Shown: positions 37,912 to 46,678 of the stretch, one piece after another
Layout: every line of letters begins with the position of its first letter
Position numbering within the stretch: position 1 is the first letter of the stretch
Source of the DNA: VRUE01 sp963748075
GTDB taxonomy: Bacteria; Actinomycetota; Thermoleophilia; Solirubrobacterales; 70-9
Reading direction: 5' to 3'
NCBI GenBank assembly: GCA_963748075.1
Contig: CAVVHQ010000028.1
Span: 1-64,000, forward strand
DNA: 64,000 bases
Position numbers and translations under genes: made by a program
The notes under the pieces: model-generated
Database searches by the model: none
The model's input: the letters and a program-made list of their open reading frames with translations, nothing else
What the model was told of the DNA's origin: nothing

Positions 37912-39093
37912 TCAGCATGCGCCGGCGGGAGAGCGGGGGCGGGTGGAGATGGCGAGCGTGGTCATCGCAGCGGAGGCGACGGCGATCGCCGCCGCGAAGA
38001 GGAAGGCGCCCTCGTAGTTGGTTAGCGCCGCGGTGATGCCGGCCAGCGGCGCGCCGAAGCCGACGCCGGCATCGAAGAAGGCGGTGAAGGTGCCGAGGGC
38101 GCCGCCGCGCCGGGTCTCCGGGATGCGTTCGACGACGATCAGCGAGAGCGACGGGTAGAGCAGCGAGAAGGCGACGCCCATCGCCACCGCGCCGAGCAAC
38201 GCCACGGTGAGGCTGTGGGCGAGCCCGATCAGCGTCAACCCGAGCGCCTCGCCGAGCGCCGCGACGGCCGCCACGCGGGCGGGCCCGATCCTGTCGGGAA
38301 TGTCGCCGCCGATCAGCCGCGTCAGCACGATCGTCGTCGCGAAAGCGCCGAACACGGTCGCGCCGTGCCCGGCGCCGCGCGCTTCCAGGTGCAGGACGAC
38401 GAAGGCGGCGACCGTCGCATAGCCGATCGCCGCGAGGGCCAGGGCGGCGCCCGGCCGGACCGCCTCGCGGGCGATCAGCGGGTGCCGCTCGGCGTGGGCG
38501 AGCGGGCGGAACGGGTCGGGCAGCCGCAGCGCGATCAGCGCCCCGGCCAGCGGCGCGGCGCCGGCGAACAGCCAGACCAGGGCGTAGCCGGAGGCGTGCA
38601 CGAGCAGCTCTCCGATTAGCGGTCCGAGGCTGAGCGCCGCCCAGACGGAGAGCCCGTAGAGGCCGATCACCCGGCCGCGCCGCCCGGGCGGCGCGATGTC
38701 GACGATCCAGGCCGAGCCCGCCGTGAACACCGTTCCCTCGCCGGCGCCGAGCAGCAGGCGGGCGAAGATCAGCCCCGGCACGCCGAAGGGGAGCAGGTAG
38801 AGGAAGCCGGAGGCGGCAACGAGCAGCGAGCCGACCAGTACCGCCGGCTTTCGCCCGCGCCGGTCGGCGAGGCGGCCGGCGACGGGGCGCAGAAGGAGGC
38901 CGGTGATCGCGTAGGAGCCGATCACGATCCCGACCGCGACGTTGCCGGCGTCGAGCGGGCCGTGCACGTAGCGCGGCAGCACCGGGAGCACCGCGCCGAC
39001 CGCGACCAGGGCCGCGAAGGTGACGGCGAAGACGCCGGCGAAGGCGATCCCCGGCCGCTGGACCGCCGCGGCCGTCGGCGAGGCGGCGCTCAT
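37912..39093 (-). CDS. MFS transporter
   Basis: 393 residues with 12 hydrophobic segments. The family loop GRLADRRGRKPAVLVG lies between helices 2 and 3 (about 74-89). A second conserved GRRGRVIGLYG comes after helix 4. GEGTVFTAGSAWIVDIAPP is typical of drug-efflux-like members. The start overlaps the end of the HAD gene by four bases, so the two are translated together. Substrate unknown. Confidence 0.85.
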   Translation of the reverse strand: MSAASPTAAAVQRPGIAFAGVFAVTFAALVAVGAVLPVLPRYVHGPLDAGNVAVGIVIGSYAITGLLLRPVAGRLADRRGRKPAVLVGSLLVAASGFLYLLPFGVPGLIFARLLLGAGEGTVFTAGSAWIVDIAPPGRRGRVIGLYGLSVWAALSLGPLIGELLVHASGYALVWLFAGAAPLAGALIALRLPDPFRPLAHAERHPLIAREAVRPGAALALAAIGYATVAAFVVLHLEARGAGHGATVFGAFATTIVLTRLIGGDIPDRIGPARVAAVAALGEALGLTLIGLAHSLTVALLGAVAMGVAFSLLYPSLSLIVVERIPETRRGGALGTFTAFFDAGVGFGAPLAGITAALTNYEGAFLFAAAIAVASAAMTTLAISTRPRSPAGAC

Positions 39094-39884
39094 CCCGGCG
39101 TCAGCTCGGCGAGACTCTCGACCACGTGGTCGGGTGGGGGCACGGCGCTTGCCGCCCGCTCGCGCGAGGTCGCCCCGCTCAGCACCAGGATTGTCTCCAG
39201 CCCGGCCCTGCGGCCGCCCTCGACGTCGGAGGAGACCCGGTCGCCCACCATCGCCACCCGCTCGGCGGTGGCGATCCGCTCACGCGCCATCTCGAACAGG
39301 TGACGCTCCGGCTTGCCGCCGATCTCCGCTGTCGCGCCGCTCGCCGTCTCCACCGCGGCCAGCACCGCTCCGGTCCCCGGCCAGGCGCCGCCCGGCATCG
39401 GCATCGTCGGGTCGCGGCTGGTCGCCAGCAGCGCCGCGCTGCGCTGCAGCGCGAGGGTCGCGGTCAGCAGCTCCTCGTAATCGAAGCCGCGGTGCCCGGA
39501 GACGAGCACGACGTCGGCCTCGCGCCCCGCCTCGCCGTCGAGCAGCCGCAGGCCGGCCGCTGCGACCGTCTCGTGGAAGGCCGGCGCGCCGATCACGAAG
39601 GCGCTGGCGGTGGCGCCGGGGCCGCCCCGTTCGGCCGCGAGTCGCGCGGTCGTCTCTCCGGCGGTCACGACCCGGTCCGCCTCGGCCGGCACGCCCGCCT
39701 CCCGCAGCCACTCGGCGTAGACCGCCGCCGGCCGTCCCGGGTTGTTCGTGACGAAGACGACCTCCTTGCCCGCCGCGAACAGCGCCCGCAGCGCCTCGGC
39801 CGACCCCGGCAGCGGCTCGCGCCCGATCCAGACGACCCCGTCGAGGTCGACCAGGAAGCCGTCGAAGTCGTCCGCCAGAGTCAT
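39090..39884 (-). CDS. HAD-superfamily hydrolase (NagD/phosphoglycolate phosphatase-like)
   Basis: 264 residues. Motif I is FLVDLDGVVWIG (nucleophile Asp), motif II FVTNNPGRP, and the late acid motif MVGDRVSSDVEGGRRAGLET. The C2-type cap lies between. This arrangement matches NagD/PNPPase sugar-phosphate or phosphoglycolate phosphatases. ATG at 39884. A MITE-like repeat lies just upstream, in the divergent promoter region shared with the ABC operon. Confidence 0.85.
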   Translation of the reverse strand: MTLADDFDGFLVDLDGVVWIGREPLPGSAEALRALFAAGKEVVFVTNNPGRPAAVYAEWLREAGVPAEADRVVTAGETTARLAAERGGPGATASAFVIGAPAFHETVAAAGLRLLDGEAGREADVVLVSGHRGFDYEELLTATLALQRSAALLATSRDPTMPMPGGAWPGTGAVLAAVETASGATAEIGGKPERHLFEMARERIATAERVAMVGDRVSSDVEGGRRAGLETILVLSGATSRERAASAVPPPDHVVESLAELTPG

Positions 39885-39903
39885 CGGGACGCTCAGGCTA
39901 TTA

Positions 39904-40016
39904 GGGCCCATCCCGGTAGGGGTGGAACGTCTTGTACTTTTTCCGCGGGGTGGCTCGCGGACAGCCACAAACTGCGTTCGGGAAAAGTTAAGTGGAACCC
40001 CTACCGGGATGGGCCC
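39904..40016. repeat. MITE-like element R3, copy 2
   Basis: 113 bp with perfect 20-base terminal inverted repeats (GGGCCCATCCCGGTAGGGGT). The inner boxes GGAACGTCTTGTACTTTTT on the left and GAAAAGTTAAGTGGAA on the right match those of copy 1 in reverse orientation. It fills most of the gap between the divergent HAD and ABC genes and may affect both promoters. No coding capacity. Confidence 0.88.
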
Positions 40017-40047
40017 TTCAACCAACGGCCTCGATACCTTGCGCGAC

Positions 40048-40782
40048 GTGAACGGGACGGACAGCAAGGTGGTGATCGCGGACGGTGTCTCGCGGCGCTT
40101 CGGCGAAGGCGAGGCGGCGGTCGACGCGCTCCTCGACGTCAGCACCGCCTTCGACCGCAACCGCTTCACCGCGATCATGGGCCCGTCCGGGTCGGGCAAG
40201 TCGACCCTGATGCACATCCTCGCCGGCCTCGACAAGCCGACCGCCGGCACGGTGGTCCTCGACGGCGAGGAGATCACCGCCCTCGACGACGGCGCCCTGA
40301 CCGAGCTGCGCCGCGACAAGCTCGGCTTCGTCTTCCAGTTCTTCAACCTGCTGCCGGTTCTCACGGCCGAGGAGAACCTGCTGTTGCCGCTCTCGATCGC
40401 CGGGCGCAAGCCCGACCGCGAGTGGCTGGAGCGGCTGATCCGCACGGTCGGTCTCGAGGACCGCCGTACCCACCGGCCCTCGGAGCTGTCCGGCGGCCAG
40501 CAGCAGCGGGTCGCGGTCGCCCGCGCGCTGGTCTCCAAACCGGCCGTGGTCTTCGCCGACGAGCCGACCGGCAACCTCGACTCGAAGGCGAGTGACGACG
40601 TGTTGCGGCTGCTGCGCCAGGCGGTCGACGAGTTCGGCCAAACGGTCGTCATGGTCACCCACGACCCGGTCGCCGCCGCCCACGCCGACCGCCTGATCAC
40701 CCTCCGCGACGGCCGGGTCGTCCACGACGCCGCCCCCGGCTCGGCCGACGACGTGATCGAGCTGATGAAGCAAATCGACTAG
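40048..40782 (+). CDS. ABC transporter ATP-binding protein (MacB/LolD type)
   Basis: 244 residues. Walker A is GPSGSGKST. The segment FVFQFFNLLPVLTAEENLLL contains the Q-loop. Signature is LSGGQQQRVAVARAL, Walker B VVFADEPTGNLD, and H-loop MVTHD. GTG start at 40048, chosen because upstream codons belong to repeat R3. Paired with the permease seven bases downstream. Confidence 0.92.
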   Translation: MNGTDSKVVIADGVSRRFGEGEAAVDALLDVSTAFDRNRFTAIMGPSGSGKSTLMHILAGLDKPTAGTVVLDGEEITALDDGALTELRRDKLGFVFQFFNLLPVLTAEENLLLPLSIAGRKPDREWLERLIRTVGLEDRRTHRPSELSGGQQQRVAVARALVSKPAVVFADEPTGNLDSKASDDVLRLLRQAVDEFGQTVVMVTHDPVAAAHADRLITLRDGRVVHDAAPGSADDVIELMKQID

Positions 40783-40789
40783 CTCGCCG

Positions 40790-43339
40790 ATGACCGGTCT
40801 CGCCGTCAAGAGCCTCTGGGCGCGCCGGATGCGGGCGCTGGCGACGACTTTCGCGGTGGTGATCGGCGTCGCCTTCGTCGCCGGCTCCTACGTCCTCACC
40901 GACACCATCTTCGCCGCCTTCGACGAGATCTTCAGCGAGTCGCTGAAGGGGACCAGCGTGGTGATCACGGCCGAGAACCCGGTCGAGCAGCAAAGCGGCG
41001 AAGTGCCGACGATCTCCGCCGCGCTGCTGCCGAGGGTGAGGCGGACCCCGGGAGTCCGCCTCGCCGCCGGAGCGATCTTCACGCCGGGCGGCTTCTTCGA
41101 CTCCGAAGGCGACGCGATCGGTTCGAAGTTCGCCCCCAAGTTCATCTCCTCGACCCTGCCCGACGGCTTGGAGTCGCTCACCTACGTCGAAGGCCAACCG
41201 CCGCGACGGCCAACCGAAGCGTCGATCGACCAGGCCGCAGCCGAAGGCTCCGATCTGAAGCTCGGCGAGGAGATCCGCATCGTCGGCCAGCGCAGCGCGA
41301 GGTCCTATCGGCTGGTCGGATTCACCAAGCTCGGCAGCGCTTCGTTCGGCGGCACGAGCATCGCCCAGGTGACGCTTCCGGAGGCGCAGCGGCTCACCCA
41401 CAAGCGCGGCCGCTTCGACCAGATCTCGGTTGCGGCGCGGGGCGGCGTCTCCCCGGCGAGGCTGAAGCGGCGCCTCGAACGCGCCCTGCCCCGCGCGGTC
41501 CGGATCGAGACCGGCAAGGAGAGAGCCGACCGCAGCTCGGAGGAAATCCGGGGCGGCCTCGGCTTCCTGCAGACCGTGCTGCTGGTCTTCGGCTTCGTCG
41601 CCCTCTTCGTCGGCGCCTTCCTGATCTTCAACACCTTCTCGATCACCGTCGCCCAGCGGATCACCGAGTTCGGGCTGCTGCGAACGCTCGGCGCCTCGCG
41701 GCGGCAGATCCTCGCTTCGGTCGTCGTCGAGGCGGTGGCGATCGGGCTTGCCGGGGCGGTCGTCGGCATCGCCGGCGGCTATCTGATCGCCACGCTGCTC
41801 AACGCGCTCTTCGAAGCGATTGGAATCGACCTGCCGACCACTGGCCTGGTGATGGAGACGCGCACGATCGTCGTCTCGCTGGCGATCGGGGTCGCCGTCA
41901 CCCTCGTCTCCTCGCTGGTGCCGGCGCTGCGCTCGACCCGGGTGCCGCCGATCGCCGCGATGCAGGCGGTCGGCCCGCCGGCCGGGGGGCGGCAACGGCT
42001 CGCCTACGCGCTCCTCTCCCTCCTGCTCGGCCTCGCCGGCCTGGCGCTGCTGCTGATCGGCCTGTTCGGCAGCGGCAGCGCCGGCACCAGAGCCGGTCTG
42101 ATGGGCGCCGGCGCGGTGGCGATCGTGCTCGGCGTCTCGCTGTTCAGCCCGCGTCTGGTGCCGCCGCTGGCGACGATCGCCGGCTGGCCGCTGGAGCGCC
42201 TGCGGCGCCTCACCGGCCGGTTGGCGCGCGAGAATTCGCAGCGCAACCCGAGCCGCACGGCGGTGACCGCGGCGGCGCTGATGATCGGCCTCGCCCTGGT
42301 CACCTTCGTCACCGTCTTCGCCGCCGGGCTGAAGAGCTCGGTGGCCACGGTGATCGACGAGAACTTCGAGGGCGGGCTGGTGATCCAGAACAACGACGGC
42401 TTCTCGCCGATCCCGGCCGGAGCCGCGGCGGCGGCGCGCAGGGTACCCGGCGTGGAGCTGGTCGCGACGATTCGCTCGGCCGAAGCCAAGCTGCTCGGCC
42501 AGGGGTCCAAGCTGCGGGTCACGGCCCCGACCCCGGACATCGGCGAGGCCGTTGAGGTCGAATGGAAGCAAGGGGGACCGGCGACGCTGCGCAACCTGCG
42601 CGACGGCGAGGCGGTCCTCTCCGAGTCCTTCTCCTCCGATCACGACCTCGCGGTCGGCGACCGCTTCCGCCTGCTCAGCCAGACCGGCGCGAAGCCGGCC
42701 TTCCGGGTCGCCGGCACGTTCGAATCGAAGCTCGACCTGTTCGGCAGCGTCCTCGTCACTCAGGCGTCGATGGCCGGCGCCTTCGACCAGACCGAGGACA
42801 CGATCGATTTCGCCATCGCGAAGCCCGAGGCCGACGCTGCCGAGGTCCAGGCGGCTCTGACCGCCGTGGTGGAACGCGCCTTCCCGACCGCGGAAGTGCT
42901 CAACCAGCAGGAGCTGAAGGAAAACCGGGAAGAGCAGGTCAACCAGCTCGTCAACCTGTTCTACGCGCTGCTGGCGCTGGCGATCCTCGTCTCGCTGTTC
43001 GGGATCGCCAATACGCTGGCGCTGTCGATCCACGAGCGCCGGCGCGAGCTGGGGATGCTGCGGGCGATCGGCATGTCGCGCCGCCAGGTGCGGACGATGA
43101 TCCGCTACGAGGCGGTGATCACGGCGCTGATCGGAGCGGTCCTCGGCATGGTGCTCGGGGTGGTCTTCGCGGCGCTGATCTCCCAGCCCCTGAAGGACGA
43201 AGGCTTCACGCTCTCCTATCCGGTCGGCTCGCTGGCCGTGCTGCTGCTCCTCGCGGGCCTGGCCGGGGTGCTGGCGGCGATCCCGCCGGCCCGCCGCGCC
43301 GCGCGTCTCAACGTGCTCGACTCCCTCCAATACGAGTAG
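40790..43339 (+). CDS. ABC transporter permease, FtsX family
   Basis: 849 residues. The order is an N-terminal helix (ALATTFAVVIGVAFVAGSYV), external domain, a three-helix FtsX unit near 260-390 (LLVFGFVALFVGAFLIFNTF .. TLVSSLVPALRSTRVPPI), two further helices, a second external domain (about 530-690) and the final FtsX unit (LNVLDSLQYE at the end). Like the system at 7978-11106 it is a doubled FtsX permease; the two are paralogues of different sequence. Likely an exporter of a lipid, lipoprotein or amphiphile. Confidence 0.9.
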   Translation: MTGLAVKSLWARRMRALATTFAVVIGVAFVAGSYVLTDTIFAAFDEIFSESLKGTSVVITAENPVEQQSGEVPTISAALLPRVRRTPGVRLAAGAIFTPGGFFDSEGDAIGSKFAPKFISSTLPDGLESLTYVEGQPPRRPTEASIDQAAAEGSDLKLGEEIRIVGQRSARSYRLVGFTKLGSASFGGTSIAQVTLPEAQRLTHKRGRFDQISVAARGGVSPARLKRRLERALPRAVRIETGKERADRSSEEIRGGLGFLQTVLLVFGFVALFVGAFLIFNTFSITVAQRITEFGLLRTLGASRRQILASVVVEAVAIGLAGAVVGIAGGYLIATLLNALFEAIGIDLPTTGLVMETRTIVVSLAIGVAVTLVSSLVPALRSTRVPPIAAMQAVGPPAGGRQRLAYALLSLLLGLAGLALLLIGLFGSGSAGTRAGLMGAGAVAIVLGVSLFSPRLVPPLATIAGWPLERLRRLTGRLARENSQRNPSRTAVTAAALMIGLALVTFVTVFAAGLKSSVATVIDENFEGGLVIQNNDGFSPIPAGAAAAARRVPGVELVATIRSAEAKLLGQGSKLRVTAPTPDIGEAVEVEWKQGGPATLRNLRDGEAVLSESFSSDHDLAVGDRFRLLSQTGAKPAFRVAGTFESKLDLFGSVLVTQASMAGAFDQTEDTIDFAIAKPEADAAEVQAALTAVVERAFPTAEVLNQQELKENREEQVNQLVNLFYALLALAILVSLFGIANTLALSIHERRRELGMLRAIGMSRRQVRTMIRYEAVITALIGAVLGMVLGVVFAALISQPLKDEGFTLSYPVGSLAVLLLLAGLAGVLAAIPPARRAARLNVLDSLQYE

Positions 43340-43350
43340 CGTCAGACTGG

Positions 43351-43399
43351 GCCGACGGGCCGATTTGTGCGGTCGGATTGGACATATCGGCCCGTCGGC
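43351..43399. repeat. 49-bp palindromic element R4, copy 2
   Basis: Perfect 14-base arms (GCCGACGGGCCGAT and its complement at 43386-43399). Sits in the 72-base gap between two convergent genes, so here it can also act as a terminator stem. Confidence 0.88.
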
Positions 43400-43411
43400 G
43401 GGGCAGCCGCC

Positions 43412-44473
43412 TCAGCCGGACAGGCCCATGCGCAGGGCGCCGGCCAGCTCGAGCATCGCGGCGCGGGCGCTGCGGCTGATCGCGGTCATGTTGGCGAAGC
43501 CGTGGATCAGGCCCGGGTGGCGGCGCAGCGCGACCTTGACGCCGGCGGCGCGCATCCGCTCCGCGTAGGCCTCTCCCTCGTCGCGCAGCGGGTCGAAGCC
43601 GGCCGTCGCCACGTAGGCCGGCGGCAGGCCGGAGTGGTCCGCGGCGCGCAGCACCGAGACGCGCGGGTCCTCGAACATCGGCGGCTCGGGCAGGTAGTGG
43701 CGCTCGAACCAGTCCATGTCGGCCTTGGTCAGCAGGAAGCCGGCGGCGAACAGGTCGCGTGAGCGCTGCCCGCCGATGGCGTCGGTCACCGGGTAGACCA
43801 GCGCCTGCATCGCCGGGCGCGGACCGCCGCCGTCGCGGGCGAGCAGGCTGACCGCGGCGGCCAGGTTGCCGCCGGCGCTGTCGCCGCCGACCGCGATTCG
43901 CGCCGGGTCGGCGCCGATCTCCGCCGCCGATTCCGCCGCCCAGCCGAAGGCGGCGAGCGCGTCCTCGACCGCGGCGGGGAAGGGGTGCTCGGGAGCGAGC
44001 CGGTAGTCGACCGAGAGGACGGCGGCGCCGCTGTGGGCGGCGAGGAAGCGGCAGGGGCCGTCGTGTGTGTCGAGGTCGCCGATCGTCCAGCCGCCGCCGT
44101 GGAGGTAGACGAGCAGCGGCCGCGGCGGCGGGTCGGCGCCGGGCGCCACGTAGAGCCGGGCCGGGATCTCGCCGGCCGGCCCCGGGATCGACTGCGGCTC
44201 GACCCGCGCCATCGGCAGCGGCGGCCCGGCCGCGGCGGCGGCGCCATGGCGGTACTCCTCCCGCGCCTGCTCGGGGCTGCGGCCCTCGGCGACCGACTCC
44301 TCGCCGCTCAGCTTGGCCAGCCTCAGCAGGACGTGGATCTCGGGGTCCAGCTGCTGCCCGTCGAGCCGCGGCGGCGCTCCGAAGAGCGCTCGCTGCAGCC
44401 GGCGCGGCGCCCCGCAGACGAGGCGGAGGACCCGGTGCTCGATCCGCGGCGGGAGGCGAGGAGCGGAAGCCAC
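43412..44473 (-). CDS. Alpha/beta hydrolase, hormone-sensitive-lipase-like esterase
   Basis: 353 residues. The oxyanion motif is LLVYLHGGGWTIGDLDTHDG (about 138-157). The nucleophile serine is in AVGGDSAGGNLAAAV (about 213). The acid and histidine are expected in VATAGFDPLRDEGEAYAERM and RHPGLIHGFANM. This is the HSL/bacterial esterase family IV layout, acting on short-chain esters. The N-terminal ~70 residues form the cap. Alternative ATGs exist near 44413. Confidence 0.85.
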   Translation of the reverse strand: MASAPRLPPRIEHRVLRLVCGAPRRLQRALFGAPPRLDGQQLDPEIHVLLRLAKLSGEESVAEGRSPEQAREEYRHGAAAAAGPPLPMARVEPQSIPGPAGEIPARLYVAPGADPPPRPLLVYLHGGGWTIGDLDTHDGPCRFLAAHSGAAVLSVDYRLAPEHPFPAAVEDALAAFGWAAESAAEIGADPARIAVGGDSAGGNLAAAVSLLARDGGGPRPAMQALVYPVTDAIGGQRSRDLFAAGFLLTKADMDWFERHYLPEPPMFEDPRVSVLRAADHSGLPPAYVATAGFDPLRDEGEAYAERMRAAGVKVALRRHPGLIHGFANMTAISRSARAAMLELAGALRMGLSG

Positions 44474-44624
44474 AGGGTTGCAGCGTACGCGGCCGCGCGG
44501 GCTCGCCCTCGGCCGCCCTGGGGAGAGGCGGCGAAAGGGGGAGTCTCGGCCCGGCTCGCTCCGGGCGGCAATCCCATTCGTACCGATTTAGATATATGCT
44601 GGGACCGGTTTTCGCACACGACCC

Positions 44625-44630
44625 AGGAGG
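44625..44630 (+). promoter_or_regulatory. Ribosome-binding site of the excalibur gene
   Basis: AGGAGG ends five bases before the GTG at 44636 and decides that start. Confidence 0.75.
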
Positions 44631-44635
44631 TTCAG

Positions 44636-44860
44636 GTGAGATCCTCGCTACGACGTCGCTTGACCGTGCCCCTGCTGCTTCTCGTCCTGGTCGGGTCGAT
44701 GGCCGCCGCGCAGTCGGCCAGCGCCTTCCGGGATCGCGACTGCTCCGACTTCAAGACCCACAGGCAGGCGCAGCGCTTCTTCAAGAAGCACCACCCGAAG
44801 CGGGACCCCCACCGCCTCGACGCCGACCACGACGGGATCGCCTGCGAGGACTTGCCGTAG
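44636..44860 (+). CDS. Secreted excalibur calcium-binding domain protein
   Basis: 74 residues. Signal peptide: RRRLTVPLLLLVLVGSMAAA, likely cut after ASA. The mature part is one excalibur domain: DCSDFKTHRQAQRFFKKHHP, then the EF-hand-like calcium loop LDADHDGIACEDL. Such domains occur on surface proteins and extracellular nucleases; alone, the role is unclear. The start is fixed by the AGGAGG site. Confidence 0.85.
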   Translation: MRSSLRRRLTVPLLLLVLVGSMAAAQSASAFRDRDCSDFKTHRQAQRFFKKHHPKRDPHRLDADHDGIACEDLP

Positions 44861-44949
44861 CGCCGCTCAGTCGCCGCCGGTGTCATCGCCGCACCCAGGG
44901 CCTGGGTAGCAAGAGCCGCCACGGACGGCGGGCGATACCGTGGTAGACG

Positions 44950-46293
44950 ATGGAGGTGGCGACGACAACCGCTCCGGGGCCGGCGGCCGCCGGGCCGGCG
45001 AAGCGCCGCCTCCCGCCCGGCCCGCCGTTGCCTCGCATCGCGCAGACCGCGATCTGGTCGCGGCAGGCACGGCGCCTGCTGTTCGGCTGCCAGGACCGCT
45101 ACGGCGACATGTTCACGCTGAAGATCGTCGGCGAAGGGACGTGGGTGATGCTGGCCGATCCCGAGGCGGTGAAGCAGGTGTTCACCGGCGACCCGCGGGT
45201 CTTCCACGCCGGCGAGGGGAACCGGCTGCTCGAGCCGCTGCTCGGCCCGCACTCGCTGCTCGTCCTCGACGAGAAGCCGCACATGAGCCACCGCAAGCTG
45301 CTGCTGCCGCCCTTCCACGGCCAGCGCATGCAGGCCTACGAGGGGACCATGGCCGAGATCGCCGCGCGCGAGATCGCCGCCTGGCCCAGCGGCACCCCGT
45401 ACAGGCTGCGTCCCCGCATGCAGGCGCTCACCCTGGAGATCATCCTGCGCACCGTGTTCGGAGCACGCGAGGGGGAGGGGCTGGCCGAGCTGCGGGATGC
45501 GCTTCGCGACTACCTCAACCTGCTCAGCGACCCGCGCCAGCTGCTGCCGCTCGTCCTGATCGGCCCGAAGCGGATCCGCCGGCTGCCCTGGTTCCGCCGC
45601 AGGATGGAGCGGGTCGAAGAGCTGATCTACGGCGAGATCGCGGCGCGGAGGCGGGTCGGGGACCTCGAGCGGCGCGACGACGTCCTCTCGATGCTGGTCG
45701 CCGCCCGCCACGAGGACGGCAGCCCGATCGGCGACGCGGAGATGCGCGACGAGCTGCTCACCCTGCTGACCGCCGGCCACGAGACGACGGCGACCTCGCT
45801 CGCCTGGGCGGTCGAGCGCCTCTGCCGCCATCCGGAGAAGCTCGAGCGTCTGCGCGAGGAGGTCGAGGCCGGTTCGGAGGAGTACCTGACCGCGACGATC
45901 CAGGAGACGCTGCGCCTCCGCCCGGTGATCTCGATCGTCCTCCGCCGCCTCACCGAGCCGGTCGAGATCGGCGGCTACGAGCTGCCGGCCGGGATCTCGA
46001 TCGCACCCTCCGTCTACCTGGTCCACCGCAACCCTGAGGTCTACCCCGACCCGGAGAGCTTCAGGCCGGAGCGCTTCCTCGACGACCCGCCGGGCACCTA
46101 CACCTGGATCCCATTCGGCGGCGGCGTCCGCCGCTGTCTCGGCGCCGCCTTCGCCCAGTTCGAGATGGCGGTGGTCCTAAGAGAGCTGGTCAAGCGCCAC
46201 CGCATCCTCCCGGTCGACCCGAGGCCGGAGCGAATCTACCGCCGCGCGATAACCGAGACGCCGCACCGTGACGCCGAGGTGGTCCTGGGCTAG
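44950..46293 (+). CDS. Cytochrome P450
   Basis: 447 residues. I-helix LTAGHETTATSLAW (about 272), K-helix ExxR in ETLRLRP (about 315), and haem loop FGGGVRRCLGAAFA with the cysteine ligand (about 393). The N-terminus lacks a membrane anchor, so it is a soluble bacterial type resembling the CYP110/CYP3-like group. No ferredoxin gene is next to it, so redox partner and substrate are unknown. Confidence 0.92.
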   Translation: MEVATTTAPGPAAAGPAKRRLPPGPPLPRIAQTAIWSRQARRLLFGCQDRYGDMFTLKIVGEGTWVMLADPEAVKQVFTGDPRVFHAGEGNRLLEPLLGPHSLLVLDEKPHMSHRKLLLPPFHGQRMQAYEGTMAEIAAREIAAWPSGTPYRLRPRMQALTLEIILRTVFGAREGEGLAELRDALRDYLNLLSDPRQLLPLVLIGPKRIRRLPWFRRRMERVEELIYGEIAARRRVGDLERRDDVLSMLVAARHEDGSPIGDAEMRDELLTLLTAGHETTATSLAWAVERLCRHPEKLERLREEVEAGSEEYLTATIQETLRLRPVISIVLRRLTEPVEIGGYELPAGISIAPSVYLVHRNPEVYPDPESFRPERFLDDPPGTYTWIPFGGGVRRCLGAAFAQFEMAVVLRELVKRHRILPVDPRPERIYRRAITETPHRDAEVVLG

Positions 46294-46308
46294 CCATATC
46301 GGAATTGT

Positions 46309-46314
46309 TATATT
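46309..46314 (+). promoter_or_regulatory. Candidate -10 for the HTH/nucleotidyltransferase operon
   Basis: TATATT ends seven bases before the ATG at 46322, so transcription would begin at or next to the start codon, giving a leaderless mRNA. The surrounding CCATA..TATGG pair may be an operator. Confidence 0.4.
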
Positions 46315-46321
46315 CTGCCGT

Positions 46322-46678
46322 ATGGCAGATTCAGCGCGGATCGTTCGCTGCGGCGCCCTTGTGAGAGCGGTCCGCCGCCGTCACGGCCTTGGCCAAGCCG
46401 AGTTGGCAAGGCGCCTGGAAACCAGCCAGCCGGCGATCAGCCGCATCGAGCAGGACCAGGTCTCGCCTACGCTGGACACGCTTGAGCGGATCCTCAACGC
46501 GATGGGGGAGACGCTGCGCGTCGCGACGCTCCCGCTCACGGAGCCTGTGCCAGGCGGCGGCAACCAGTCGCTCGCCGAGTTGCGAGCTGACTATCGGCTC
46601 AGTTCCGAGCAGCGGCTGGCACAGGCTGCTCAGCTGAGTGAAGTCGCCACGGAGCTCGCTGCCCAGGCGGAGCTCTGA
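46322..46678 (+). CDS. XRE-family helix-turn-helix protein
   Basis: 118 residues. The DNA-binding domain is LGQAELARRLETSQPAISRI followed by SPTLDTLERILNAMG (about 23-65). The C-terminal half (LAELRADYRLSSEQRLAQAA) is helical and probably binds the partner encoded next. Stop and next start overlap (TGATG), the layout of an antitoxin-first pair. It is less GC-rich than the flanking genes. Confidence 0.75.
   Translation: MADSARIVRCGALVRAVRRRHGLGQAELARRLETSQPAISRIEQDQVSPTLDTLERILNAMGETLRVATLPLTEPVPGGGNQSLAELRADYRLSSEQRLAQAAQLSEVATELAAQAEL

Noticed and set aside
40697..43330. 877-codon minus-strand frame opposite the second FtsX permease
   Set aside because: Antisense shadow; the permease has clear motifs and membrane helices on the plus strand.
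44867..45070. Minus-strand peptide ending GGSCYPGPGCGDDTGGD
   Set aside because: The cysteine/glycine tail looks protein-like, but the frame overlaps the P450 start and has no start signal or hydrophobic leader; not supported.
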